From Legionella cincinnatiensis (lineage in GTDB: Bacteria > Pseudomonadota > Gammaproteobacteria > Legionellales > Legionellaceae), in assembly GCF_900452415.1 (NCBI RefSeq), contig NZ_UGNX01000001.1:930001-994000 (forward strand): a stretch of DNA of 64,000 nt, in the 5' to 3' direction. Positions 17,657 to 25,250 of this stretch are shown piece after piece. The translations under genes and the position numbers were made by a program. The stretch's first letter is position 1. Each line of letters opens with the position of its first letter. The notes beneath the pieces are model-generated. The model saw nothing but the letters and a program-made list of their open reading frames with translations. It had not been told where the DNA came from and searched no databases.

Positions 17657-18640
17657 GTGCCTTATAACAAAGTATTTCCACTAATGGGGGTTGGTACCTT
17701 TATTGGTGTGGAAGCAGATCGCATTGAAAATGTAGCACAGCGAATGGCAGCTGTTAAAAATACAGTGCTTAAAGCTTTGGAGCTAGGCTATCGACATATC
17801 GATCTTGCATTAAGCTACGGCAATTTACCTGCAATTGGTGCGGCATTGCAGCAAGCGATGAAACCCAAAGCGGAGAGTGGTTTGGGCATCTCTCGTGATG
17901 AATTATGGCTTACTATGAAATCAGATCAGTATAAGCCTGAAAATATTCAATCTTACCTGGACACCTTAGGCGTAGAGTACATTGATACGTTTATGCTTCA
18001 TCATCCTTACACAGATCATATTTTCGGTAGTGAACAACAACTGACGAATACATGGGTGGCAGTAACATCTCTTTTAGGTGATAAAGTTAAAACGGTAGGG
18101 GTGTCTAATTGCTATCCAGGCCATCTTTCACGATTAGTAGCTGTATGTGACAAGCATCAATTGCCTAAGCCATTCAGCAACGAAGTGGAGTCGAATTTAT
18201 TATGTCCTAATGATGCAACCATTAAATTTTGTCGAGACAATGGGATACAAGTTATTGCTTATTCACCGCTGGGCTACAATATGTCTTCTATGATACTCGA
18301 GTCCGAAACCTTAGTAACAATTGCTGATAGTATGGATGCAACACCTACTCAGGTTGCATTGGCATGGCATATGGCGCGAGGCGTGGCAGTGATTCCTAAA
18401 TCAATTCATACGGCGAGACTTCATGAAAATTTGGCGGCATTGACCTATGTTGGTGATATAGACATAAACAAACAGGGACAATTGTCTACAATAGCTATTG
18501 ACGGTATGGATGCTGTGACTGAAACGGCAGCAGCGGCTAAAGCGCATGCTGAGTCATTAGTTTGGGTTGTGGCTGAACCTGAATTAGATTCAGAGGTAGA
18601 TGATGAAAATGCACAGGCTACAAGGTTTAAATGCGGTTAA
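17657..18640 (+). CDS. Aldo/keto reductase
   Basis: This 327-residue NAD(P)H-dependent oxidoreductase has the AKR tetrad: D49 and Y54 in RHIDLALSYGN, K88 in LTMKSDQ and H115 in FMLHHPYTD. The cofactor-side features VKTVGVSNCYPGHLSRL, QVIAYSPLG and AVIPKSIHTARLHENLAA are in order. It starts with GTG. About 40 C-terminal residues (ETAAAAKAHAESLVWVVAEP and an acidic end) extend beyond the usual core. The substrate is not predictable. It stands alone at the edge of a region full of gene debris. Confidence 0.88.
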   Translation: MPYNKVFPLMGVGTFIGVEADRIENVAQRMAAVKNTVLKALELGYRHIDLALSYGNLPAIGAALQQAMKPKAESGLGISRDELWLTMKSDQYKPENIQSYLDTLGVEYIDTFMLHHPYTDHIFGSEQQLTNTWVAVTSLLGDKVKTVGVSNCYPGHLSRLVAVCDKHQLPKPFSNEVESNLLCPNDATIKFCRDNGIQVIAYSPLGYNMSSMILESETLVTIADSMDATPTQVALAWHMARGVAVIPKSIHTARLHENLAALTYVGDIDINKQGQLSTIAIDGMDAVTETAAAAKAHAESLVWVVAEPELDSEVDDENAQATRFKCG

Positions 18641-18700
18641 AATTTTTCGTTGAGAATCATTTGATATCCATCAGGCTGCACGCTTCCTAATTCCCAGTTA

Positions 18701-18768
18701 AAATAAAGATCCTGAACATGTATTAGCTGCATTAGCTAGTTGATAATTGAAGTCTTAACCATTTCTAT
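18701..18768 (+). repeat. Displaced copy of the higA 3' end
   Basis: Bases 18701-18748 match 25208-25255, which encode the last residues and stop of the HigA-like antitoxin at 24960-25250. After a 6-nt insertion, a further 14 nt (ttaaccatttctat) also match the higA downstream sequence. No toxin or antitoxin gene lies here, so this is a scar of recombination or deletion. Confidence 0.9.
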
Positions 18769-18893
18769 AAATTACTGGATTTTGCGTAAGGGCGCAAACT
18801 CCGGAGCATTCGGCCTAATGAATAATTTGGGCTATATTGCTGACCTGCGCCTGAAATTCAGATTTTTGCCGTTATGATATTTTTTGCAACACA

Positions 18894-19302
18894 GCCGAAT
18901 TAATCAACCAGGCAAAGCGACGCCAAATTGATGTGATTATTGTTTGGAAATTGGATCGGTGGGGATGCTCTGTTAACGATCTTTTTCATACATTGAATGA
19001 CCTAAATAATCTTGGTGTTGGTTTTATTTCTTTGACAGAGGCTCTTTCTCAGTACTGCAACTGGCAGAGCAATGGCTGGGTTATTAGCTATATTTGCAGA
19101 ATTTGAACGTGAAATATTATGTGAACGAGTTAAGGCTGGGATCGCTCATGCAAGACAAAAGGGAAAAAATCATGGATAGCCAGTAATAATTAAAAAACAT
19201 GAAGAAAGAATACAAGAGTTATTTAAATCTGGGTTTAGTAAGTCCGAAATTGCTAGACAACTTGGTATTGGTAGGAATTTGTTGGAAAAACTATTTGCAT
19301 GA
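18894..19302 (+). pseudogene. Serine recombinase (resolvase/invertase) pseudogene
   Basis: Two frames together spell the C-terminal two-thirds of a Tn3-type resolvase: ELINQAKRRQIDVIIVWKLD, GVGFISLTEALS, then, after a frameshift near 19052, TATGRAMAGLLAIFAEFERE and a helix-turn-helix IQELFKSGFSKSEIARQLGI. The catalytic-serine N-terminus is missing, and a TAG interrupts the hinge after KGKNHG. It can no longer recombine DNA. It marks past mobile-element activity in this region. Confidence 0.85.
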
Positions 19303-19615
19303 AATCAAAAGCTTTTTTCATTGCTTTAAGCGTATGTAATGATTTTGATTCATTTTCAACTCTATTAGATACGTTAGAACCTAAAATGATCGTATTAGCA
19401 AATCAGATACTGCAGGGGTACAGCGTGGTTTAGAGTTTTTAAGAGGTCTTCCCAAAGCCACAGATTTTACAAGAGACAAAGAAATGCGTGCAACAATGCT
19501 CGAGAAATCAACTACGCCTGATGGTGATGTTATGCGTGCTTTAGTTACACAATTTGAAAATCAATTTGTTATTAATGATAACTTCGAAGACAATCTTCAG
19601 TGCCGCATTATGTAA
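19299..19615 (+). pseudogene. Frameshifted unknown gene after the resolvase
   Basis: An ATG at 19299 overlaps the resolvase stop (ATGA) and encodes MKSKAFFIALSVCNDFDSFS and on to a stop at 44 codons. A second frame then carries AGVQRGLEFLRGLPKATDFT and ends DNFEDNLQCRIM at 19615. Joining the frames near 19410-19418 would give about 105 residues. I do not recognise the family. Confidence 0.45.
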
Positions 19616-20001
19616 TACTCATTCTCTCTTGTATAGTTACTATTCAGAAAGGGAGAAATTTTTAAATTTATTTGTAATTTTAAAATCAAAAAACTATTAA
19701 TCCTCTATTATAATGAAAAAAATTATTCATTTTTTACATTAGATAACATCTTGATATTAAAATAAACATGAAACGGTCCTTTTCGTCAGAATCCCGGCTG
19801 AACCTCAAATACAGTCCCAGGATATCTTTTTATCGTCTGAATTTAAAGCAAGAACCCATTTGAAAATGGATTTCCTGAGGATGTTAAGGGACTAGAATGT
19901 ACCCTATTCTGGTGCATTTAGATGGGCGCCAAGTGAATTAATTATTTACAAATATTATATTAATTGTATAATTTGCATTATTTTGATGCATTGAGGTAAA
20001 T
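19616..20001. other. AT-rich intergenic region
   Basis: No gene. The stretch 19775-19935 is less AT-rich than its surroundings and may be a remnant of lost coding DNA, but I cannot assign it. Upstream of 20002, a TATAAT-like tgtataatt at about 19964-19972 and gaggt near the ATG are plausible promoter and ribosome-binding signals. Confidence 0.35.
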
Positions 20002-20751
20002 ATGGCAAATAAGAAATTTTTTGGCGTTGCGCAAATTGGTATAAAAAATGATAACTCACTAACGCTTGAAGATTGCGTAAAAGGAATTCAGGAAGGAAAA
20101 TTAGGGCCTTTCAGCCCAATTCCCCAAAAGGAAAGAGATGTTGCCCCTATTTATCGTACGTTACATCTGCGGCACTCCCTTCAGGTATATTTAGGATATC
20201 AGAACAGAGAAGCTGCCCGTATGAAGTCGATACAGACGCCCAATCCAGGTAAAGTTATGATAATTTATGAAGGCGTTTCTTTAAGTAATGGATTGATTCA
20301 AATTAATAATTTTACTGTATGCCGTAATAGCTCTCATTATTCCTTTCCTACACCACTTCACTTTAGGTTGGTAAAGAATGAGGGACCTCTTATGGGAGAT
20401 ATTTTTCTTAGACCTGCCGAAAATGCATGTTCTCTCCAAGATTTAGCTGCAAAAACTTTGGCAAAAAATCCAACCTTTTTTAATAAAAATAAGGCAAGCG
20501 AGCTAGCTATAGAACAAGTTAAAGAAGCTGAAGAAAGTCTAGCCATTGCACCTTTAGTGCCAATATTAAAGAAGTCTGGGGCATATATTTACCCCAAGAA
20601 ACAGCAACTGGCTTCTTTGCAGGATTTAGCAGCCGTAACTTTGGCGAAACATCCTTGCTTTTTTAAAGCAGAGAATGCAACTCGAGCAGCTATATTTAAG
20701 GTTAACGAAGCTAAAAAGCATCTGCCAAGCCCAGCTTTTAATGGCCTTTAA
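20002..20751 (+). CDS. Unknown protein with a duplicated 37-residue C-terminal motif
   Basis: This 249-residue protein has no family I recognise. Residues about 1-140 form a mixed alpha/beta region with LHLRHSLQVYLGYQNRE. The C-terminal third contains two copies of a helical motif: SLQDLAAKTLAKNPTFF then KASELAIEQVKEAEESL, and SLQDLAAVTLAKHPCFF then NATRAAIFKVNEAKKHL. The SLQDLAA start resembles a eukaryotic BC-box (SLxxxC), with alanine in place of cysteine; this is weak. Context is accessory and a host-targeted effector is possible but unproven. It has its own AT-rich promoter region. Confidence 0.6.
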   Translation: MANKKFFGVAQIGIKNDNSLTLEDCVKGIQEGKLGPFSPIPQKERDVAPIYRTLHLRHSLQVYLGYQNREAARMKSIQTPNPGKVMIIYEGVSLSNGLIQINNFTVCRNSSHYSFPTPLHFRLVKNEGPLMGDIFLRPAENACSLQDLAAKTLAKNPTFFNKNKASELAIEQVKEAEESLAIAPLVPILKKSGAYIYPKKQQLASLQDLAAVTLAKHPCFFKAENATRAAIFKVNEAKKHLPSPAFNGL

Positions 20752-21152
20752 AAAACCAATACCTCGACTCGATTCTATTTATCTAGTTCAATTGAGTCTG
20801 TCAAAATGATGATGCAATTTCTAGTAAGTGCAAGTCACTCAAATGAGTAAGCGTATTACGCAACCTCTCACTCTCTAAATTTAATACTCTGCCCTGAAAA
20901 TCATTAATTTTGAAATTAAATCACCCGCTCCTCCAAGATTATCTTAGTGGAAGAAAAACTACTAAGCGAGATGTGCCTGAAAAAACGCGATTGAATTCTT
21001 TGAATCAATAAATGATTAAGAGGCTGGTTCTTATTAGACAATGAAAATTATTAGCGTTAAAGAAAATTGGATTTTGAAAGGGACTCTTGAGTACGGTTTA
21101 TCAAAGTAAATTCGGCTCTGTTGCAAAAAACATTGATAAAGATACTTAATAA
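20752..21152. other. Intergenic debris with a solo IS6-like end
   Basis: No gene. GGCTCTGTTGCAAA at 21114-21127 equals the terminal inverted repeat typical of IS6/IS26-family elements, but no transposase or second end is visible. It lies directly before the truncated TOPRIM gene, consistent with a deletion next to an IS end. Confidence 0.4.
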
Positions 21153-21445
21153 TATAAGATCGCCTTATGTTTTTTTTCTAAAAAAATTGTACTGGTCGAA
21201 GGAGATATGGATCGTTACTTCTATAGGGCAATCCTTCAATTATTAAAACCAGAACACATTCAAGAAGTTGCAATTTTAGATATTCATGGAAAAGGAAATT
21301 ATGAGAAATGGAAATTATTTTTTGAAAGTTTTGGTTTGGATATTTATTATATAGGCGATTTTGATAATGTATTTACACTAGATTTTTTGAGAAATAAATT
21401 AATAAATAGAGAAATAAAGAATAAAGCTGAAGGCGATATCCAGGA
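21153..21445 (+). pseudogene. TOPRIM-domain (OLD-type nuclease) fragment
   Basis: The frame reads FFSKKIVLVEGDMDRYFYRA and IGDFDNVFTLDF, i.e. the first two TOPRIM motifs (VEGD and DxDN-like) as found in the C-terminal half of OLD-family ATP-dependent nucleases used in phage defence. The AAA ATPase half that should precede it is absent, cut by a stop at 21150. The downstream part is interrupted by the IS3-family element at 21446. The ATG at 21207 lies inside the TOPRIM motif and is not a natural start. Confidence 0.6.
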
Positions 21446-21477
21446 CTGACGTGGTCAAGTAAAAGTTTACAACCCAG

Positions 21478-22387
21478 TTAAGCAGCCTTCATTAAAATTT
21501 CTATCTTTTGTTCGAATTGGTTCGGACTCTGATATCCCAAATAAGAGTGCAATCGATTGCTGTTATAGAACATTGTGATGTAGTTCAAAATATCTTGCTG
21601 AGCTTCCCAGCGCGTTTGATAATTGCGCCATTGAACTCGTTCTTGCTTTAAGCTACCAAAAAAGCTTTCAATAACACTGTTATCCCAACAATCGCCTTTT
21701 TTACTCATGCTTCCAACACAATGGTGTATTTTGATTAAATTCCGATACTCCTTACTTGCATATTGTGCTCCTCGATCAGAGTGAACAATTAAACCAGGCG
21801 ATGGTTTTCGTTGCCATATAGCCATATTCAGTGCGTCACATACCAGAGAAGCTTTCATTCTCGAGCCCATGCTTCCAACCCACGATCTTTCGTGAAAATA
21901 AATCCATAACAACGGCTAAATACAGCCAGCCCTCTTGAGTCCAGACATAAGTAATATCTGAAACATAGGCTACATTTGCTTCAGCTACATGAAATTGCCT
22001 ATTTAAAACATTTTCATAAACCGGTTGTTTGTGTTTACTGTTAGTAGTGACTTTGTATTTTTTCCGGTAACGAACAAAAACCTCTGCTTCTTTCATTAAG
22101 CTTTGAGTTCTTCGTCGTCCTACTGGATAGCCCAATGCATTTAATGCCTTCCTCATTCGGCGACTTCCATAACAATAATGACTCGACTCAGCTATCTTTT
22201 TTATCCACTCTATCAATTCATCATGTAGGGGATCTTTAGGTTTATTGTTCTGGCGTTTTTGATAGCTATAATAGCTTTGTCGAGTTACGCCCAGTAGTTG
22301 GTACAATACGCCAACAGGCCAGATCTTCTTGTGTTGGGCAATAAACGAATATTTTACTTCGTTTCCTGAGCAAAGAAGACCGCCGCC
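21478..22387 (-). pseudogene. IS3-family transposase OrfB, frameshifted
   Basis: The DDE integrase is split over two frames. Upstream part: LLGVTRQSYYSYQKRQ, YGSRRMRKALNALGYPVGRR, then VAYVSDITYVWTQEGWLYLA with the first Asp. Downstream part: GLIVHSDRGAQYAS with the second Asp and WDNSVIESFFGSLKQE with the Glu. One extra A near 21880 in the GW-SMGS codons separates them. Removing it would restore FSRKIVGWSMGSRMKASLV, so the element lost transposase function by a single-base insertion. Confidence 0.9.
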
Positions 22388-22647
22388 TTTTTTAATATTT
22401 CTTTCTCCATCTTTAGGCGTTTATTTTCTTCTTTTAACCGGCGAATTTCTGCTTGCTCTGCACTCAGCTTTCCATTGCCCCGAAATGCCTCACTAGCAGG
22501 TTCTTGGTATTCTCTAATCCAGCGACTAAGAAGAGCTTGATGAACCCCTAAACTTTTAGCTGCCTCTGTGCAACCATAGCCTTGATCTAATACAAGACTA
22601 ACTGCATCAAGTTTAAATTCTTTTGAATACTTCTTTCTTACTGCCAT
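22354..22647 (-). CDS. IS3-family transposase OrfA
   Basis: This 97-residue protein has an N-terminal helix-turn-helix (KKYSKEFKLDAVSLV, then CTEAAKSLGVHQALLSRWIR) and a C-terminal leucine zipper (EIRRLKEENKRLKMEKEILK). It binds the element ends and, by -1 slippage at 22387-22393, is normally fused to OrfB. It appears intact. Confidence 0.92.
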   Translation of the reverse strand: MAVRKKYSKEFKLDAVSLVLDQGYGCTEAAKSLGVHQALLSRWIREYQEPASEAFRGNGKLSAEQAEIRRLKEENKRLKMEKEILKKAAVFFAQETK

Positions 22648-22711
22648 TATCTTCTCCAGTTAAGTACATTATCTCTTAACTGGGCTGTCAAAATCTATTA
22701 GACCACGTCAG

Positions 22712-23092
22712 TATATCTTGGCTTACAGAAATCAAGCCTTTTATACTTATGATGAATTGACGCACTCTGATACATTTATCATTTGGAAATATATTTGGCT
22801 TTTCAAAAAATATTTAGGTGTAAATAAAACTTGTATTTTGCTAAATATAAAAACAAAAAATGTATATTCATGTCCCGAATGCGATTATGGAAAATCATCA
22901 TTAGGTGAGAGTAACGAATGTAATTTTGCCTATTTTTTAGAAAATACAAAGACATTATTTTGTCCTATCTGTGAAAGTAAATTTCTTTTAACTGATATCA
23001 CTTGTGAAAACGAAAAATGCGCTTCAAATAATGTTGTCTCGAATAATGACTGGGGCGATTTTTGTTTGGACTGTTTATCATTTAACAAATAG
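22712..23092 (+). CDS. Zinc-ribbon protein, probably 5' truncated
   Basis: The frame is open right from the IS end. The track of about 127 residues has a helical N-terminus (AFYTYDELTHSDTFIIWKYI) and two CxxC pairs resembling zinc ribbons: CPECDYGKSSLGESNEC, then CPICESKFLLTDITC and CENEKCASNN. There is no ATG, only a TTG at 22718, so the true start was probably removed by the IS. It is not in frame with the TOPRIM fragment left of the IS. The family is unknown to me; the neighbourhood suggests a defence or mobile function. Confidence 0.5.
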   Translation, partial: YILAYRNQAFYTYDELTHSDTFIIWKYIWLFKKYLGVNKTCILLNIKTKNVYSCPECDYGKSSLGESNECNFAYFLENTKTLFCPICESKFLLTDITCENEKCASNNVVSNNDWGDFCLDCLSFNK

Positions 23093-23159
23093 GAAGTGAC
23101 TATTCTTATTTGAGTTAATTAACTCATAATTTTATTAAATTAATTAACCATGAAAATTT

Positions 23160-23190
23160 AACCTGATTTTTTAGCCAGGTTTTCTTTTAT
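23160..23190 (+). terminator. Probable terminator after the zinc-ribbon gene
   Basis: AACCTG at 23160-23165 pairs with CAGGTT at 23176-23181, followed by a T-rich run ttttcttttatttt. The stem is short, so this is moderate evidence. Confidence 0.55.
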
Positions 23191-23315
23191 TTTCCGTTTT
23201 GTAAAAAGATATTCTAGGGAGGCAAGAAACCGCCCGTTTGTTATACCTCTTTAAATTCGACTGTATTGAAACGTAATCATATGAGAAAATTACGAAAACA
23301 TGATAATGAAGGTTT

Positions 23316-24320
23316 ATGATGGGAAAAATACAATCCGCACATATTCACGATCAAAATTTTGAGGACATCGTTAAATTAATTACCTCTTCAAAAAATAAGG
23401 CATATCAAGCGGTTAACACTGTATTAATAGATCTATATTGGCGTATTGGTGAATACATTAGTCGAAAAATATCACTTGCTGAATGGGGTGAAGGAGTAGT
23501 TGAACACCTAGCAAGCTATATATCTCGGACTCATCCCGGAATTAGAGGTTTCACACGGCCCAACCTTTTTAGAATGAAACAATTTTATGAAACTTATCAT
23601 AATGATCAAATTGTCTCACCGCTGGTGAGACAATTACCTTGGACGCATAATTTGATTATTATCAATCAGAGTAAAACTAGGGAAGAACGAGAATTTTATT
23701 TACATAAATGTCTTCAAGAAAAATGGAGTAAAAGAGAGTTAGAGCGACAATTTAAATCCGCGCTCTATGAACGATCCGTATTAAGTCCTGTACAGATTTC
23801 AGGAGCTTTAGAACAATCTCATCCAGAAGCAAAAAATACGTTTAAAGACACCTATATGGTTGAGTTTTTAGGTCTTCAGGATGATCATGAAGAAATAGAT
23901 CTTCATAGAGCCTTATTAAAGAAGCTCAAAAACTTTTTAATTGAATTAGGTAAGGATTTTTGTTTTGTTGGAACAGAGTATCCACTACAAGTAGGCGGAA
24001 GAGATTTTTTAATAGATTTGTTATTTTTTCATAGAGGGTTAAATTGCTTAGTTGCTGTAGAACTAAAAGTAGGGCGGTTTGAACCTGAATATCTAGGAAA
24101 GCTATCCTTTTACCTGGAAGGGTTGGATCAAACAGTGAAAAAAGCACATGAGAATCCTTCTATAGGATTATTATTATGCGCGAGTAAAGATAAAGAAGTT
24201 GTCGAATTTTCATTAAATAGAACTCTATCACCCGCATTGATAGCAGAGTATCAAATTCAACTTCCTGATAAAAAATTATTGCAAGCAAAATTGCACGAGC
24301 TGCTATCAGATGATGAATAA
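23316..24320 (+). CDS. YhcG/DUF1016-family PD-(D/E)XK nuclease
   Basis: This 334-residue protein has the two-domain YhcG layout. The N-terminal DUF1016 region (residues about 10-160) has LIDLYWRIGEYIS, WGEGVVEHLA, GFTRPNLFRMKQFYETY and RQLPWTHN. The C-terminal nuclease domain has VGGRDFLIDLLFFHRGL with the PD-like Asp and VAVELKVGRFEPEYLGKLSF with ExK. Such proteins occur near mobile or restriction genes and have been linked to recombination-promoting nuclease activity; their natural substrate is uncertain. A 12-bp perfect palindrome lies inside the coding sequence at 23609-23635 and a related one directly after the stop. Confidence 0.87.
   Translation: MMGKIQSAHIHDQNFEDIVKLITSSKNKAYQAVNTVLIDLYWRIGEYISRKISLAEWGEGVVEHLASYISRTHPGIRGFTRPNLFRMKQFYETYHNDQIVSPLVRQLPWTHNLIIINQSKTREEREFYLHKCLQEKWSKRELERQFKSALYERSVLSPVQISGALEQSHPEAKNTFKDTYMVEFLGLQDDHEEIDLHRALLKKLKNFLIELGKDFCFVGTEYPLQVGGRDFLIDLLFFHRGLNCLVAVELKVGRFEPEYLGKLSFYLEGLDQTVKKAHENPSIGLLLCASKDKEVVEFSLNRTLSPALIAEYQIQLPDKKLLQAKLHELLSDDE
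23609..23635. repeat. Perfect palindrome inside the yhcG-like gene
   Basis: AATTGTCTCACC at 23609-23620 pairs without mismatch with GGTGAGACAATT at 23624-23635, leaving a 3-nt loop gct. It encodes QIVSPLVRQL. A related palindrome with the same ATTGTCTC/GAGACAAT arms follows the gene at 24324-24358. Confidence 0.9.
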
Positions 24321-24323
24321 GAA

Positions 24324-24358
24324 ATAAGATTGTCTCGCCAGTGGTGAGACAATCTTAT
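24324..24358. repeat. Hairpin after the yhcG-like gene, related to the internal one
   Basis: ATAAGATTGTCTC at 24324-24336 pairs with GAGACAATCTTAT at 24346-24358; with inner pairs the stem reaches 16 bp around loop agt. It starts 3 nt after the stop. It lacks a U-tract, so a simple terminator role is doubtful. The following 287 bp to the toxin gene contain no gene. Confidence 0.85.
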
Positions 24359-24645
24359 CTGAATCAGAAATACCATTTTCAACATTCTTTAGAGAATGTA
24401 ACAGAGAGGGTAGGGCTAGTTTAACCCAAGACCTAAATAGACCAATTAAGTCTGATTACTTCGAAAAGTAGACTTTAAGCAGAAAACTGACTCGAAATAG
24501 ATCAATACTTGAAAAACCGATTTATTTTGCCTCATAAACCATAACGTTCGCAAAACCCCCGTTTATTACATACCAAAACTACGCCATTGACTTACTTCTA
24601 TTTAAGTTATATACTTTACCTATCAAAAGAAAAATAAGAATAGCA

Positions 24646-24957
24646 ATGATTTTTATTGAAACTCAAATTTTTACAGAAGACGTGAAGGACTTATTATCTG
24701 ATGAGGAGTATGCTGAGTTTCAAGAGTATCTTGCGAATAATCCTTTAGCTGGAGATGTGATTCAGCAAACCGGCGGGCTACGAAAAGTTCGATGGTCATC
24801 TCAAGGCAAAGGAAAGCGAGGTGGTGTTAGAATTATTTATTATTATGTAACTCCTGCTTCACAAATAAGGCTCTTACTTATTTATAAAAAAGGTATTCAA
24901 GATGATCTGACTGCAGATCAAAAGAAAATGTTACGGCAATTAAATGAACGGTGGTAA
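24646..24957 (+). CDS. RelE/HigB-type toxin
   Basis: This 103-residue protein fits the RelE/HigB2 toxin group: FIETQIFTEDVKDLLSDEEY, LRKVRWSSQGKGKRGGVRII and the strand IRLLLIYKKG followed by LTADQKKML. Such toxins are ribosome-dependent mRNA endonucleases; the basic KGKRGGVR region is the usual active-site side. It is upstream of its antitoxin, the HigBA order, and overlaps or abuts it. The region before it is AT-rich and probably carries the autoregulated promoter. Confidence 0.88.
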   Translation: MIFIETQIFTEDVKDLLSDEEYAEFQEYLANNPLAGDVIQQTGGLRKVRWSSQGKGKRGGVRIIYYYVTPASQIRLLLIYKKGIQDDLTADQKKMLRQLNERW

Positions 24958-24959
24958 TC

Positions 24960-25250
24960 ATGGATAAAAAATTATTTGAACGATTATACGAAAGTATGAC
25001 CCAGATGAATGAAATTATTGATGGTGAGCGCGCTCCTTCACGAGAGTTTGTAATAGATGCTGTTCATGTAAAAGAAATTAGAAAAAAAACAGGCCTAACC
25101 CAAGAAAAATTTTGTCATTTAATTGACGTAAATATTGGAACATTAAGAAACTGGGAGCAGGGAAGGAGGGAACCAACAGGTCCCGCAAAAGCTCTTCTTC
25201 GAGCAATAAATAAAGATCCTGAACATGTATTAGCTGCATTAGCTAGTTGA
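24960..25250 (+). CDS. HigA/NadS-type antitoxin (XRE family)
   Basis: This 96-residue protein has a helix-turn-helix at about residues 36-84 (VKEIRKKTGLTQEKFCHLI, then NIGTLRNWEQGRREPTGPAK) typical of the antitoxins paired with RelE/HigB toxins. It neutralises the toxin and represses the operon. ATG at 24960, 2 nt after the toxin stop, is preferred to the in-frame GTG at 24951. Its last 43 bases are duplicated at 18.7 kb. Confidence 0.88.
   Translation: MDKKLFERLYESMTQMNEIIDGERAPSREFVIDAVHVKEIRKKTGLTQEKFCHLIDVNIGTLRNWEQGRREPTGPAKALLRAINKDPEHVLAALAS

Larger units (their letters stand above)
21446..22711 (-). mobile_element. IS3-family insertion sequence, inactivated
   Basis: The ends are imperfect inverted repeats of about 35 bp beginning CTGACGTGGTC and ending CCCAGTTA on both sides. 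The element is 1266 bp with orfA and orfB on the minus strand and an A AAAAAG slippery heptamer at 22387-22393 for -1 frameshifting. orfB carries a disrupting frameshift. The flanks (GGA on the left, TAT on the right) show no target duplication, so DNA next to one end has probably been rearranged. Confidence 0.92.
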
